Shown here one piece after another: positions 34,537-44,483 of a stretch of DNA of 64,000 bases. Source of the stretch: Marinococcus halophilus. GTDB lineage: Bacteria; Bacillota; Bacilli; Bacillales; Marinococcaceae. The stretch is from assembly GCF_002265875.1 (NCBI RefSeq), contig NZ_NPFA01000005.1, positions 1 to 64,000 of the forward strand, read 5' to 3'. How positions within the stretch are numbered: position 1 is the first letter of the stretch; every line of letters starts with the position of its first letter. Made by a program: the position numbers and the translations under genes. The notes under the pieces are model-generated. The model was not told the DNA's origin. It was given only the letters and a program-made list of their open reading frames with translations, and made no database searches.

Positions 34537-35332
34537 ACGCTGTGCCGAAGATCAGCCTTAGTGAAACAACTATGAGACTGGCAGCCAATACACGCAGAAT
34601 AATTGCCCCCGGCAGTTTTGCTGCAAGCGCAGAACCAGCCTGGCCGCCTATTAAAGCACCAATTGCCAGCCAGAGCACACTTTCCCACTGCACATGGCCA
34701 AAATAAGCATGGGCTCCTGTCCCCACTGCCGCCGAGAGCACCATTAAAAACATCGATGTTGCTGTTGCAATATGGGCAGGGAAAGCGAGCAGCATTACCA
34801 TCGTCGGTACCATGACGGAGCCTCCCCCCACGCCAAACGATGTCGAAATAACGCCAACACCGAGAGCAATCGACAGGCCGATCCATCGATTGTACGAGTA
34901 TTCATATGTATGGCCGCTAAGGTCTGTAAATGTCCGCCTGGTCGTGGGCCTGCCGGCGCTTCGCTGTTTGTTTTTCGGGCGGAACAGCAAAAACAGGGCC
35001 ATACAGAATAAAAAGATACCAAAAGCGGTATAAAATGTGTCGGTATCGAAAAACTGGGTCAGCCACGCGCCAAAAACTGCGCCCGGCATCATGGCGAGCG
35101 CAAAATAGACTCCGCTTTTATAATCAATCCGTTTTTGCTTCGAATACGTCCATGTGCTTGAAATAGCAGTAAATAATAGGACAGCCATCGAAGTTCCGGC
35201 AATATCCGAGGCCTGCATTGGAAAAAACAGTGCAAGTATCGGCACTATAATAAACGCCCCGCCCAGGCCGACCAGTGAACCGCAAGTAGCAGCTAAGACA
35301 CCTGTCAGCAGTAATAAAAGAGCTTCCATCAT
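34535..35332 (-). CDS. TauE/SafE family membrane transporter
   Basis: A 265-residue TSUP-family protein with about eight hydrophobic helices in two repeats. The N-terminal GSLVGLGGAFIIVPIL and the internal ISTSFGVGGGSVMVPTMVML are the duplicated signature GxGGGxxxVP. Members move sulfite, sulfoacetate or other small organic acids. There is no sulfur-metabolism gene nearby, so the substrate is open. The start has a close second ATG (35329) that is equally possible. Confidence 0.87.
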   Translation of the reverse strand: MMEALLLLLTGVLAATCGSLVGLGGAFIIVPILALFFPMQASDIAGTSMAVLLFTAISSTWTYSKQKRIDYKSGVYFALAMMPGAVFGAWLTQFFDTDTFYTAFGIFLFCMALFLLFRPKNKQRSAGRPTTRRTFTDLSGHTYEYSYNRWIGLSIALGVGVISTSFGVGGGSVMVPTMVMLLAFPAHIATATSMFLMVLSAAVGTGAHAYFGHVQWESVLWLAIGALIGGQAGSALAAKLPGAIILRVLAASLIVVSLRLIFGTA

Positions 35333-35407
35333 CTCCGTGCCTTCTTTCTTTTATGTAATCCAGCTCTATTTTAGCACGAACATGTCTCCGACTGCCTCCC
35401 AGCACGC

Positions 35408-35439
35408 AAAAAACCAGCCGGTTTGTGAAAGCCGGCTGG
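35408..35439 (-). terminator. Terminator after the DJ-1/PfpI gene
   Basis: On the minus strand CCAGCCGG and CCGGCTGG form an 8-base stem, with TTTTTTG after it. Confidence 0.85.
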
Positions 35440-35452
35440 CATAGCACTCGTT

Positions 35453-36022
35453 TTACGTTGTCACCGGAGCCTCGTTCACCTGTTTCACAAACTCCCGCAT
35501 AATGGCAGGCAGATCCGGCCACGCATGCCCGGAGACCAGGTTTTTGTCCACATAATCCATTTCATTGACGTATTCCGCGCCCATGCTTTCTACTTCCGGT
35601 TTGCAGGCCTGGTAAGCGGTCATCTTTCTTCCTTTTGCCACCTCAGCGATCGGAGTCAGTACGAGGCTCCCGTGGCACATTACCGCAATCGGTTTCTCCT
35701 TTTCAAAGAAATGCTTCACGATTTCAAGCAGGTCATTGTTCATCCGGATGTGCTCCGGCGCTCTTCCTCCTGGGATGATTAACGCATCATAATCAGAGGC
35801 CTTCACATTTTCAAAAGCAACATTCGCTTCGATGCCGTATCCCGGCTTTTCCGTATATGTCTCCCAGTCCTCAAAATCGTGTATCACCGTATGCAGCTTT
35901 TTGACACTGGCCGCCGCCAGATCCACGTGATACCCCTCTTCCATACACCGAAAATACGGGTAGTACACTTCCAGCGCTTCTACGGCATCGCCGGCCACGA
36001 TCAATACTTTTTTCGCACTCAT
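35453..36022 (-). CDS. DJ-1/PfpI family protein
   Basis: A 189-residue class I glutamine amidotransferase-like protein. IIPGGRAPEHIR provides the conserved Glu, and VMCHGSLVL the nucleophile-elbow Cys116 with neighbouring His117, so it is the active DJ-1/PfpI type. Members are proteases, glyoxalase III or deglycases; the particular activity is unresolved. I start at ATG 36022 with AAAGGAGC 7 bases upstream. The longer frame starting at 36052 has no ribosome site. It is a single-gene unit. Confidence 0.85.
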   Translation of the reverse strand: MSAKKVLIVAGDAVEALEVYYPYFRCMEEGYHVDLAAASVKKLHTVIHDFEDWETYTEKPGYGIEANVAFENVKASDYDALIIPGGRAPEHIRMNNDLLEIVKHFFEKEKPIAVMCHGSLVLTPIAEVAKGRKMTAYQACKPEVESMGAEYVNEMDYVDKNLVSGHAWPDLPAIMREFVKQVNEAPVTT

Positions 36023-36112
36023 CGTACACGCTCCTTTTTTGATTAATGGCAAACTTACTTTAGTTCTATACCCTTTTTTCTGTAATTGAAATACGTTTTT
36101 GTGTAAAAAGGT

Positions 36113-37129
<1,017 letters not shown>

Positions 37130-37132
37130 TTA

Positions 37133-38638
37133 CTATTCTTTTAGCTTTAAAGGGAGGGCCTGCAAAAACTGGCGGAGCCCGCGGCGCCCTTCTGGTGTTT
37201 GTTTGAAAACACCGGCATGGTGCAGCACTTCCATGAATTTTCTCCCGACGCCCTGCTCGACTCCCTGTCGTACTTCAGCCTCTGGCCGTCCCTGAAGCTG
37301 TTCACGCAGCTCTTTAGCCCACGCCTCATGCTGGCCGGGGACAGTCTCTGCTGCTCCTGCAGCAAATGCAGCAACCTGCTCGAGCTCACCGAGCAGCCGC
37401 TCCGGGAGCACGGCCAGCCCCATCACTTCAATCAAGCCTATGTTCTCTTTTTTAATATGATGCACTTCTTCATGAGGGTGAAACAAGCCGTATGGATGCT
37501 CTTCTGTCTTCCGGTTGTTGCGCAGCACTATATCCATTTCCCAGGCGCTGCCGTTTTTCCGCGCAATCGGCGTTACTGTATTGTGTGGTTCACCGTTGGA
37601 GTAAGCTTCTATCCCAAGCTCCGTATCAGTATAATCCTGCCATGTTTCCCGTACAACTTCCGCCGCCTCGATGACGCTTGTTTGATCCTCGGAGCGAAGC
37701 CGCAGAACGCTCATCGGCCAATGAATAATTTCTATAGTCAAACCGGAATGTGCCGGTGCCTCAAATACGGCCTCCGGTTCCGCTTTTTCCAAGGCGAAGG
37801 TGTACCTTCCGCCCTGGTAGTGGTCATGGGATAAAATCGATCCGCCCACTACCGGAAGATCAGCGTTCGACCCCATAAAATAATGCGGAAACTGCTCTAC
37901 AAATCCAAGCAGCCGGGTAAAGGTGGCCCGGTTAATTTTCATATTCCGGTGGTATTCACTGAGAAGAATGGAATGCTCCGGGTAATAAATGTAAGGAGAA
38001 TACTGCAAATACCAGGTTTCCCCTTCAAGCTCTGTCCGGATTAACCGGTGATTCGAACGGGCGGGATGGCCGATCCGCCCCGGGTATCCTTCATTTTCTT
38101 TACACAGCACACATTTCGGATACGAAACCGACGCACCCTTCTGCTTTTCTGCTTCAATATCGCGCGGGTCTTTTTCCGGCTTGGATAAATTAATCGTAAT
38201 ATCAACCGTTCCATAGGAAGACACGTATGGGAAGTGAACGTTTTTGGCCACGCGGTCCATCTGAATATAGTTGGAGGCCCGGCTCAGCCAGTAAAAATAA
38301 TCGGTAGCTTCAGCCGGGTCTCGGCGGTACTTTTCTTCAAAGATTCGCTGCACCTCGGAAGGCAGCGGAAGGAAGATGTTCATGAGATCTGCTTTAGCCT
38401 GTTCCCGCTTGTCGAGCAAATCTTCCACGATCCCTGCCTCCACCATATAAGAGGTGAGCTGCCCGAGCAGTTCCTCAAACGGCTGTGGCCCGGCTGCTGC
38501 ATTTTCATCAATCGCTTCGAGATGAAGTTCCCGCAGCAGCTGATTACGTGCATACGCCTTATCTTCTGCATGAATTAGGTTATTCTCTTCTGCCCAGTCG
38601 ACGAGCGACATGATGACTGAATCCACCTGGATGGCCAT
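37133..38638 (-). CDS. galT: UDP-glucose--hexose-1-phosphate uridylyltransferase (Firmicutes type)
   Basis: A 501-residue GalT of the second family typical of Firmicutes. It swaps UMP between UDP-glucose and galactose-1-phosphate. VVGGSILSHDHYQGGRY and HPHEEVHHIKKENIGLIEVMG are family landmarks. The active-site HxH-like residues lie in SHDHYQ. GGAGAG precedes the ATG. It lies 15 bases downstream of galK; galE is not in the window. Confidence 0.93.
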   Translation of the reverse strand: MAIQVDSVIMSLVDWAEENNLIHAEDKAYARNQLLRELHLEAIDENAAAGPQPFEELLGQLTSYMVEAGIVEDLLDKREQAKADLMNIFLPLPSEVQRIFEEKYRRDPAEATDYFYWLSRASNYIQMDRVAKNVHFPYVSSYGTVDITINLSKPEKDPRDIEAEKQKGASVSYPKCVLCKENEGYPGRIGHPARSNHRLIRTELEGETWYLQYSPYIYYPEHSILLSEYHRNMKINRATFTRLLGFVEQFPHYFMGSNADLPVVGGSILSHDHYQGGRYTFALEKAEPEAVFEAPAHSGLTIEIIHWPMSVLRLRSEDQTSVIEAAEVVRETWQDYTDTELGIEAYSNGEPHNTVTPIARKNGSAWEMDIVLRNNRKTEEHPYGLFHPHEEVHHIKKENIGLIEVMGLAVLPERLLGELEQVAAFAAGAAETVPGQHEAWAKELREQLQGRPEAEVRQGVEQGVGRKFMEVLHHAGVFKQTPEGRRGLRQFLQALPLKLKE

Positions 38639-38653
38639 AGAACCTCTCCTTTT

Positions 38654-39832
38654 CTACTTTTGCCCGGCCCCTGCCAGCTCCCGGGCCCCACCACCAGCGG
38701 CAGCTTTATAAAACGAAGCTTTACGGCCGGTCTCTTTTTCATACACCGCAGCAATAATCTTCTCTGCCTCTTCCGCCTGGTCATGTTCGACAAATGCTAT
38801 CGCACAGCCGCCAAAGCCGGCCCCGGTCATCCGTGCGCCTATGACACCCGGCTGCTGCTGGGCCGTTTCGGCCAGCGTATCGAGCTCGAGGCCGGTCACT
38901 TCATAGTCTTCCTTCAACGAGCGGTGCGACTCATTGAGCAGCCGGCCAAACGCTTCATAATTTTCCGCTTTCAGCATTTCCACTGCCTGTTTTGTCCGGT
39001 CATGCTCGTAAATGACGTGCCGGGCTCTTTTCCGGACCGTTTCATTGTTGATCTCATGGCTGAGCTGGTTCCACTCCTCTACCGATAACTCACAAAGGCC
39101 TGTAATAGGCCGGTGCTGCTGCATTTCTGCCAGCGCTTCTTCACATTCTGCCCGCCGTTCATTATAGGCTGAGCCTGCGAGCTCCCGGGACTTATTTGTA
39201 TTCATAATCAAAATAGTATATTTTTTTGTTGGCAACGGGGCGTAGTCATATTCAAGCGACGCACAGTCAAGCAGCATGGCGTGCCCGTCTTTACCAAAAC
39301 CGATCGCAAACTGGTCCATGATACCGGTCTGAACACCGATATACTTGTTTTCCACCTGCTGAGCATACTGAACGAGAGTTTTCATGGAAAGTCCCCATCC
39401 TTCGCACTCATTGAGAAGAACCGCTGTGGCCAGCTCGATCGATGCTGAAGAAGACAATCCGGCACCGTTTGGGATATTTCCGGAAAAATAAATATCATAG
39501 CCGGTTTCAGGGTAATAGCCTTCTGCAGCCAAAACGGCAAATACTCCTTTTGGATAGTTCGCCCAATCATCTTCCGGCTGAAAAGAAAGGTCGTCCAATG
39601 GTAGCGCTATCACTCCTTTGTCCAAAAAATTACCGCTCACAAGCCGCAGCTGTCGGTCGTTCCGGCCTGCCGCTGCTGCATATGTCCCGTTTGTAATAGC
39701 ACACGGAAAAACAAACCCTCCATTGTAGTCTGTATGTTCGCCAATCACATTAATACGGCCGGGAGCAAAAAACAGCCGTTCTGCCTGGCGGGAATACTGT
39801 TGTTCAAATTCTTCCAGTACTGCTCTATTCAT
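38654..39832 (-). CDS. galK: Galactokinase
   Basis: A 392-residue GHMP-family kinase that makes galactose-1-phosphate. The galactokinase signature GRINVIGEHTDYNGGFVFP lies near residue 25, the ATP loop PNGAGLSSSASIE near 115 and the C-terminal MTGAGFGGCAIAF near 335. Length and all three motifs are canonical. AAAGGAGGA precedes the ATG. It is the first gene of the leftward gal operon; TATAAT on the minus strand (39865-39860) marks its promoter. Confidence 0.96.
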   Translation of the reverse strand: MNRAVLEEFEQQYSRQAERLFFAPGRINVIGEHTDYNGGFVFPCAITNGTYAAAAGRNDRQLRLVSGNFLDKGVIALPLDDLSFQPEDDWANYPKGVFAVLAAEGYYPETGYDIYFSGNIPNGAGLSSSASIELATAVLLNECEGWGLSMKTLVQYAQQVENKYIGVQTGIMDQFAIGFGKDGHAMLLDCASLEYDYAPLPTKKYTILIMNTNKSRELAGSAYNERRAECEEALAEMQQHRPITGLCELSVEEWNQLSHEINNETVRKRARHVIYEHDRTKQAVEMLKAENYEAFGRLLNESHRSLKEDYEVTGLELDTLAETAQQQPGVIGARMTGAGFGGCAIAFVEHDQAEEAEKIIAAVYEKETGRKASFYKAAAGGGARELAGAGQK

Positions 39833-39859
39833 GGAAGTTCCTCCTTTAGTCTTTTCATC

Positions 39860-39911
39860 ATTATAGCGGAAAGCAAAGCAGAAATAAAGTTTTTACTAAA
39901 AATTTTACTTT
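39860..39911 (-). promoter_or_regulatory. galK promoter and overlapping dyad
   Basis: On the minus strand a perfect TATAAT (39865-39860) lies 17 bases from a weak -35, TTTATT (39888-39883). The inverted repeat AAAGT (39886-39890) and ACTTT (39907-39911), in an A/T-rich stretch, overlaps the -35 and is a plausible GalR operator. The dyad is short. Confidence 0.5.
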
Positions 39912-39976
39912 GTAAGTTTGAGATTTTCCGGACATTAATAGGGGTAATAGTACTTTAGCAGGGAGGAGGCCACAGG

Positions 39977-41014
39977 ATGTTTTTTAATAAATTTTTTGAG
40001 CGTTTAATTAATGTGAATACAGCTGTTATTTTTTTAATCACTGCCCTGGTAATTGGGGGCAGCTCCTTTGCAATTTACTACATAGAACCTGAGGAATTCG
40101 GCAATCCGTTTAATGGCTTCTGGTGGGTGATGACCTCTGTCACAACTGTCGGATTCGGCGATTACGTGCCGGACACGGTTCCCGGAAAACTGTATGGGGT
40201 GTTTCTGTATTTGGTCGGTATCGGCCTGATTTCTATTGTGATCAGTAAGATTATTGATTTTATGTATGTGTATAACCGCAGAAAGGAGCTGGGGAAGTTG
40301 GTCTACAACGGAAGAGAGCATATTGTGATTGCCGACTGGAGCAAGCATGCAAAAATCGCTATCCAGGAAATTTTAAATACGGAAAAAAATATTGAGATCG
40401 TGCTCATCGATCAATTTGAAGAGACTCCTTATCACCACGACCGCTTGTTTTATGTCCGCGGCAACCCAGTCGAAAAGGAAGTACTGGAGCAGGCCAATAT
40501 CAACGAAGCCCGGGCGGTATTTATTTTTCCAAATGAAATTACCATCAGCGGAGAATACATTCATGATCCTTCTTACATCGATGGGAAATCATTATTAATT
40601 GCTACAAGCATCCAACGGCACTTTAAAGACATTTACACTATCGTGGAGGTCAAAGAACGAAACAATATTCATAATTTTACTCATGTGGAGGTGGATGAGT
40701 TTATTGTGAGCTCGGAAATGATCTCGCAGTTGGCTGTCCGTTCCGCCTTCAGCCGGGGCACCTCCAGGATCGTCTCACAGCTGTTATCCAAAAGGCACGG
40801 GGAAGATTTATATGAAATACCTAAACGCCCCTCCTGGAGGACGTACCGCGAAGCTTATATGGATCTGCTCGAAGAAGGGGCCACTCTCGTCTCAGACCAC
40901 GATGACTTAAACATTAACCATAAGCTCGACGAACATATTCCGGAGGATGCCCAGCTTTTCGTTATCTGCCATGAAGATACGTACCATAAAATCAGTGGAA
41001 AAGAGGCAAAATGA
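39977..41014 (+). CDS. Potassium channel with regulatory RCK domain
   Basis: A 345-residue two-helix channel. Helices lie at about 17-35 and 75-93, around the selectivity filter TTVGFGDYVP (near residues 55-63). A cytosolic RCK/TrkA-N-like domain follows (about 112-240, beginning HIVIADWSKHAKIAI), then a C-terminal RCK-C-like part. GVFGD-type filters mark K+ channels; B. subtilis YugO has the same arrangement. In the YugO system K+ efflux carries electrical signals in biofilms, but here this is only a family analogy. Upstream site AGGGAGGAGG. It is a single gene with no antiporter beside it. Confidence 0.88.
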   Translation: MFFNKFFERLINVNTAVIFLITALVIGGSSFAIYYIEPEEFGNPFNGFWWVMTSVTTVGFGDYVPDTVPGKLYGVFLYLVGIGLISIVISKIIDFMYVYNRRKELGKLVYNGREHIVIADWSKHAKIAIQEILNTEKNIEIVLIDQFEETPYHHDRLFYVRGNPVEKEVLEQANINEARAVFIFPNEITISGEYIHDPSYIDGKSLLIATSIQRHFKDIYTIVEVKERNNIHNFTHVEVDEFIVSSEMISQLAVRSAFSRGTSRIVSQLLSKRHGEDLYEIPKRPSWRTYREAYMDLLEEGATLVSDHDDLNINHKLDEHIPEDAQLFVICHEDTYHKISGKEAK

Positions 41015-41113
41015 ATTTCACCTGCCCTGTTTAAATTGAAAATTATCCCCTTATAATTCTCTAACTGCGATATAATAGCCGGGTAAACTACTAAATGAAA
41101 AGGTGTGAGGCGT

Positions 41114-42079
41114 ATGAGCTTTAACTGGGGCATTATCGGCACCGGCAATATTGCCGGGAAATTTGCTGAAGCATTAAACGATGAGCAAGGCGGGATACAT
41201 TCTGTCTGCTCCCGCACAATGGATAAAGCTGAAAGCTTTGCAAGTGATTTTAACATTGAGCATCCTTTTGACTCGCTAGACAGATGCCTCGAAGACGAAG
41301 CGCTTGATATCGTCTATATCGCCACTCCCCATACGAACCATTATGAGATCGCCAGGCATTGTCTCGAAAGCGGGAAGCATGTGTTTTGCGAAAAGGCGAT
41401 CACCGTTAACAAGCAGCAGCTCGACGAACTGACAGCACTCGCTTCCGAACGGAGCCTGGTGCTGCTTGAAGCAGTGACGCTGTATTACCACCCGCTTCAC
41501 CGGGAGCTTCAGCAAAAAATCGCAGATGGGGTAATTGGCAACGTGCGCTCTATTAACGTGACGTTTGGCACTATTAAAGAGTATGACACGACCAACCGCT
41601 TCTTTAACCCGGATCTCGCCGGGGGCGCGATGCTCGATATCGGTGTCTATGCCCTCTCTTTCTCCCGTTTTTTCCTTGAAGAGCAGCCCACTGAGATAAC
41701 AACCATTGGGGAAATGGCGGGGAGCGGCGTGGATGACCAATCCGGCATCGTCCTAAAAAACAACCGGGGCCAAATCGCTGTCGTCCAGCTTTCCTTCAGC
41801 TCCAAACTTCCCAAAAGAGGAATCATCGCTGGCGATAAAGGGGCGATTACAGTCGAGAATTTTCCGCGTGCCGACGAGGCAGTCATCGAGTACACTAACG
41901 GAGAAACCGAGCGCGTTACCCAGGGCGAGGCTTCAAAAGCTCTGCATTACGAAATCCGGGAAATGGAACGCTCTGTCTCCAGCATGGAGTACGCCCCTCT
42001 CCTTCAGTACTCTTCCGATGTGATGACACTGATGGACGAAGCACGCCGGCAGTGGAACTTCCGGTATCCATTTGAATAA
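41114..42079 (+). CDS. Gfo/Idh/MocA family oxidoreductase
   Basis: A 321-residue NAD(P)-dependent dehydrogenase. The Rossmann region is GIIGTGNIAGKF, CEKAITVN carries the EK motif, and LDIGVYALSFSRF the catalytic GxY region, as in dihydrodiol dehydrogenase and glucose-fructose oxidoreductase relatives. The motif is EKA rather than EKP, as in the dihydrodiol branch. I take ATG 41114, with AAAAGGTG 8 bases upstream, over the in-frame GTG 9 bases earlier. Substrate unknown. Confidence 0.85.
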   Translation: MSFNWGIIGTGNIAGKFAEALNDEQGGIHSVCSRTMDKAESFASDFNIEHPFDSLDRCLEDEALDIVYIATPHTNHYEIARHCLESGKHVFCEKAITVNKQQLDELTALASERSLVLLEAVTLYYHPLHRELQQKIADGVIGNVRSINVTFGTIKEYDTTNRFFNPDLAGGAMLDIGVYALSFSRFFLEEQPTEITTIGEMAGSGVDDQSGIVLKNNRGQIAVVQLSFSSKLPKRGIIAGDKGAITVENFPRADEAVIEYTNGETERVTQGEASKALHYEIREMERSVSSMEYAPLLQYSSDVMTLMDEARRQWNFRYPFE

Positions 42080-42102
42080 AAGTATTTCCCGGGAAATACG
42101 GC

Positions 42103-42137
42103 AAAAGCCTTTATCCACATGGGATAAAGGCTTTAAT
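42103..42137. terminator. Bidirectional terminator between the Gfo/Idh and HAD genes
   Basis: AAAGCCTTTATCC and GGATAAAGGCTTT form a perfect 13-base stem around ACATG, with A/T-rich flanks on both sides. Confidence 0.8.
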
Positions 42138-42139
42138 AC

Positions 42140-42955
42140 TTAAAGGGCATGCAGCAATACATTGTTGATCGCTTCTGCCACGCCGTTTTCATTGTTTGTG
42201 AATGTAATAATATCGGCTGCCGCCTTGATTTCCGGGATGGCGTTGCCCATTGCCACTCCGCACCCTGCTGCCTTTATCATAGATAAATCGTTGCCGTTGT
42301 CTCCAATGCACATTACTTCCTCCCGGGTGATACCGAGCCGGGCAGCCAGATCCATCACTGCGTTGCCTTTACTTGCTTCTGGATGAAGAAATTCCAGGAA
42401 ATGCGAGGTACTGCGCATAATCTCGTTTCTGGCTCTAATTCCCGCCGGCAGTAAAAGTTCTGTCCGGTCGATGTCTTCTTTGTCACCGACAAACATCACC
42501 TTCGGCAGCGCCACAGAGGGCCCGACTTCTTCAAGCGTACGAACGCGGAGCGGTATATTATTTAAATACGCATCAAGCACGGTATATCGGTCAATGTCCT
42601 TCTGCGGCGTGTAAATATGCTCTTCACTAAAATATTGCATAGCTATTGGCAGCTCCCGGCTCAGCACTTCAAGTTCCCGGACATCCTCATAGAGCATATC
42701 AAGCTGATTAACAACCTTTTTTGTAAACGTCTCCTGAACAAGCGCCCCGTTAAATACAGCAATATAGTCTCCTTCTTCCCGAAGCGACAGCTCGTCAATG
42801 TAACGCTGGACACCCGGAAGCGGACGCCCGGTACACAGCACGATTTTGATGCCGGCTGTTTTTGCGTTCCGGACAGCCTGGATAACCTCGGGCGTCAATG
42901 CATGCTGATCATTCAGCATAGTTCCATCCATATCTACGGCGATTAATTTATACAT
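42140..42955 (-). CDS. HAD-family sugar phosphatase (Cof/YidA type)
   Basis: A 271-residue Cof-type hydrolase. Motif I is IAVDMDGTML, motif II CTGRP near residue 42 and motif IV GDNGNDLSMI near residue 215; the C2 cap is between them. These enzymes dephosphorylate sugar phosphates and other small molecules. I start at ATG 42955 where GGGAGG is 5 bases upstream, since the in-frame extension to 43000 precedes the catalytic strand with no ribosome site. Physiological substrate is unknown. Confidence 0.88.
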   Translation of the reverse strand: MYKLIAVDMDGTMLNDQHALTPEVIQAVRNAKTAGIKIVLCTGRPLPGVQRYIDELSLREEGDYIAVFNGALVQETFTKKVVNQLDMLYEDVRELEVLSRELPIAMQYFSEEHIYTPQKDIDRYTVLDAYLNNIPLRVRTLEEVGPSVALPKVMFVGDKEDIDRTELLLPAGIRARNEIMRSTSHFLEFLHPEASKGNAVMDLAARLGITREEVMCIGDNGNDLSMIKAAGCGVAMGNAIPEIKAAADIITFTNNENGVAEAINNVLLHAL

Positions 42956-43181
42956 GTCAACCTCCCACTTATTCAAATGTGCCTCCCCGCCCTGCTTCAA
43001 TCCCGCGATTCATTCTTATACATTCAGCTTAATAGAGTTTCTTGTGTTTTTACAGTACAACCCTTAATATTGCTTTCCAATTATTTTTTTAATTAAAATC
43101 AAGCTGCTTTCTTTTAAAAAATCGTTTTCCAGGGAATGAACAGTAAGGAGTTCGAGTTCAAACATCCGAGGAGGCTATACG

Positions 43182-44201
43182 ATGGCATCAGCACAAAACC
43201 GGGCTTTTCGGCTTCGTGAGCCGAGAAGCATAGAGAATTTAGAGATGACAGAAGAATCAATGCCGCAGGTCCAGCGAGGAGAAGTGCTCGTCCGGGTGAA
43301 AGCTACTTCCTTAAACTACCGGGACCTCGCTATGGTCGAAGGCGGTTATCCGGGAGAGCTGCGGGAAAATCTCGTCCAGCTGTCAGACGGCGCTGGGGAA
43401 ATTGTTGAAGCAGGCGAAGATGTGCGCCGCTTCCGCGTCGGAGACCGGGTAGCCGGCAATTTCACGAGGGAATGGTTCGGCGGAAAGCGCCCTTCGTACA
43501 TGGAGCCGTATGGCACACACAGTAACGGCTGGCTGACGGACTATAAGGTGATCGACCCCGAAGAGCTCGTTCGTTTGCCGGACCACCTGACGTACGAGCA
43601 GGGAGCCACGCTTCCATGCGCAGCGGTGACCGCCTGGAATGCTCTGCACGGCCCTTCCCCGGCTGGACCGGGAGATACGGTGCTGACGCTTGGCACTGGG
43701 GGCGTTTCTGTTTTCGCCGTACAGCTCGCGAAAATTCTCGGCCTTCGTGTTATTTCCACCACTTCGAGCAGCTGGAAAGAGAAAAAGCTGCAGGAGCTTG
43801 GTTCTAACAACATTATCAATTACAACGACACGCCCAACTGGGGAAAGCGGGCAGAAGAGCTCTCCAACGGCGGCGTAAATCGTGTCGTCGAAGTGGTCGG
43901 CCCTGCTTCGTTTCATCAATCCATTGAAGCCGTCGCCCCCGGCGAAGAAGTAGCTTTAATCGGTGTGCTTACAAGAACCGGGGACAAAATCGATTACTAC
44001 GACCTGTTCGGAAAGGCTTCCACAAGAACGATTGGTGTCGGCAGCCGGGATATGTTCGAGTCCATGAATCGAGCCATCGCTGCCCATCAGCTGACGCCGG
44101 TAATTGATACAGTCTATCCATTCGAACAGGCCCAGGAAGCCTACCGCCACCTGAAAAGCCAAAACTTCTTCGGCAAGATTGTTATTTCCCACGACCAGTA
44201 A
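43182..44201 (+). CDS. MDR-family NAD(P)-dependent alcohol dehydrogenase/reductase
   Basis: A 339-residue medium-chain dehydrogenase of the zinc-independent branch: the catalytic Cys is absent at the usual place, and the SLNYRDLAMVEGGYPG opening is typical. The cofactor loop is TLGTGGVSVFAVQLAKIL near residue 168, followed by ISTTSSSWKEKKLQELG, the NADP-type specificity loop. GAGGAGG is 7 bases before the ATG. It is monocistronic, with a strong terminator after it. Substrate is open. Confidence 0.85.
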   Translation: MASAQNRAFRLREPRSIENLEMTEESMPQVQRGEVLVRVKATSLNYRDLAMVEGGYPGELRENLVQLSDGAGEIVEAGEDVRRFRVGDRVAGNFTREWFGGKRPSYMEPYGTHSNGWLTDYKVIDPEELVRLPDHLTYEQGATLPCAAVTAWNALHGPSPAGPGDTVLTLGTGGVSVFAVQLAKILGLRVISTTSSSWKEKKLQELGSNNIINYNDTPNWGKRAEELSNGGVNRVVEVVGPASFHQSIEAVAPGEEVALIGVLTRTGDKIDYYDLFGKASTRTIGVGSRDMFESMNRAIAAHQLTPVIDTVYPFEQAQEAYRHLKSQNFFGKIVISHDQ

Positions 44202-44207
44202 TAAAAC

Positions 44208-44246
44208 AAGCGGAGCGCTTCTGTTACGCGCTCCGCTTCATTTTTC
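44208..44246 (+). terminator. Terminator after the MDR dehydrogenase
   Basis: AAGCGGAGCGC and GCGCTCCGCTT around a 9-base loop, followed by CATTTTTC. Confidence 0.85.
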
Positions 44247-44282
44247 TTCCTAATCCATCTGAACCGCCAGGAGAAGGTCACT

Positions 44283-44483
44283 TTGGCACATCTCACAGCC
44301 GCATCCCCGTTTACGTTACATAATAAGAACATGACTTTTAAAAACCGCTTCGTCAAATCGGCCAGAAGTGAGAGGGTGGCCACAAAAGCCTATCTGCCGG
44401 ACGCTGACATCTTCTCGCTTTTCTATATGAAATATGGCATAAGCGTTATCCGGCAGCGAAGAGGGTACATTTTCCCGCCTTAA
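44283..44483 (+). pseudogene. N-terminal remnant of an NADH:flavin oxidoreductase (Old Yellow Enzyme type)
   Basis: A 66-codon frame starting at TTG 44283. It reads AHLTAASPFTLHNKNMTFKN, then RFVKSARSERVATKAYLPD, which aligns well by eye with the start of Old Yellow Enzyme-type proteins (FTPFTL..LTLKNRFVKSAMSE.LAT). After about residue 45 the similarity fades and the frame stops at 44483, where full-length members run to about 350-420 residues. AGGAGAAGG precedes the TTG, so the old translation start survives. It abuts, and slightly overlaps, the end of the convergent SDR gene, so the missing body was deleted here. Confidence 0.7.
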
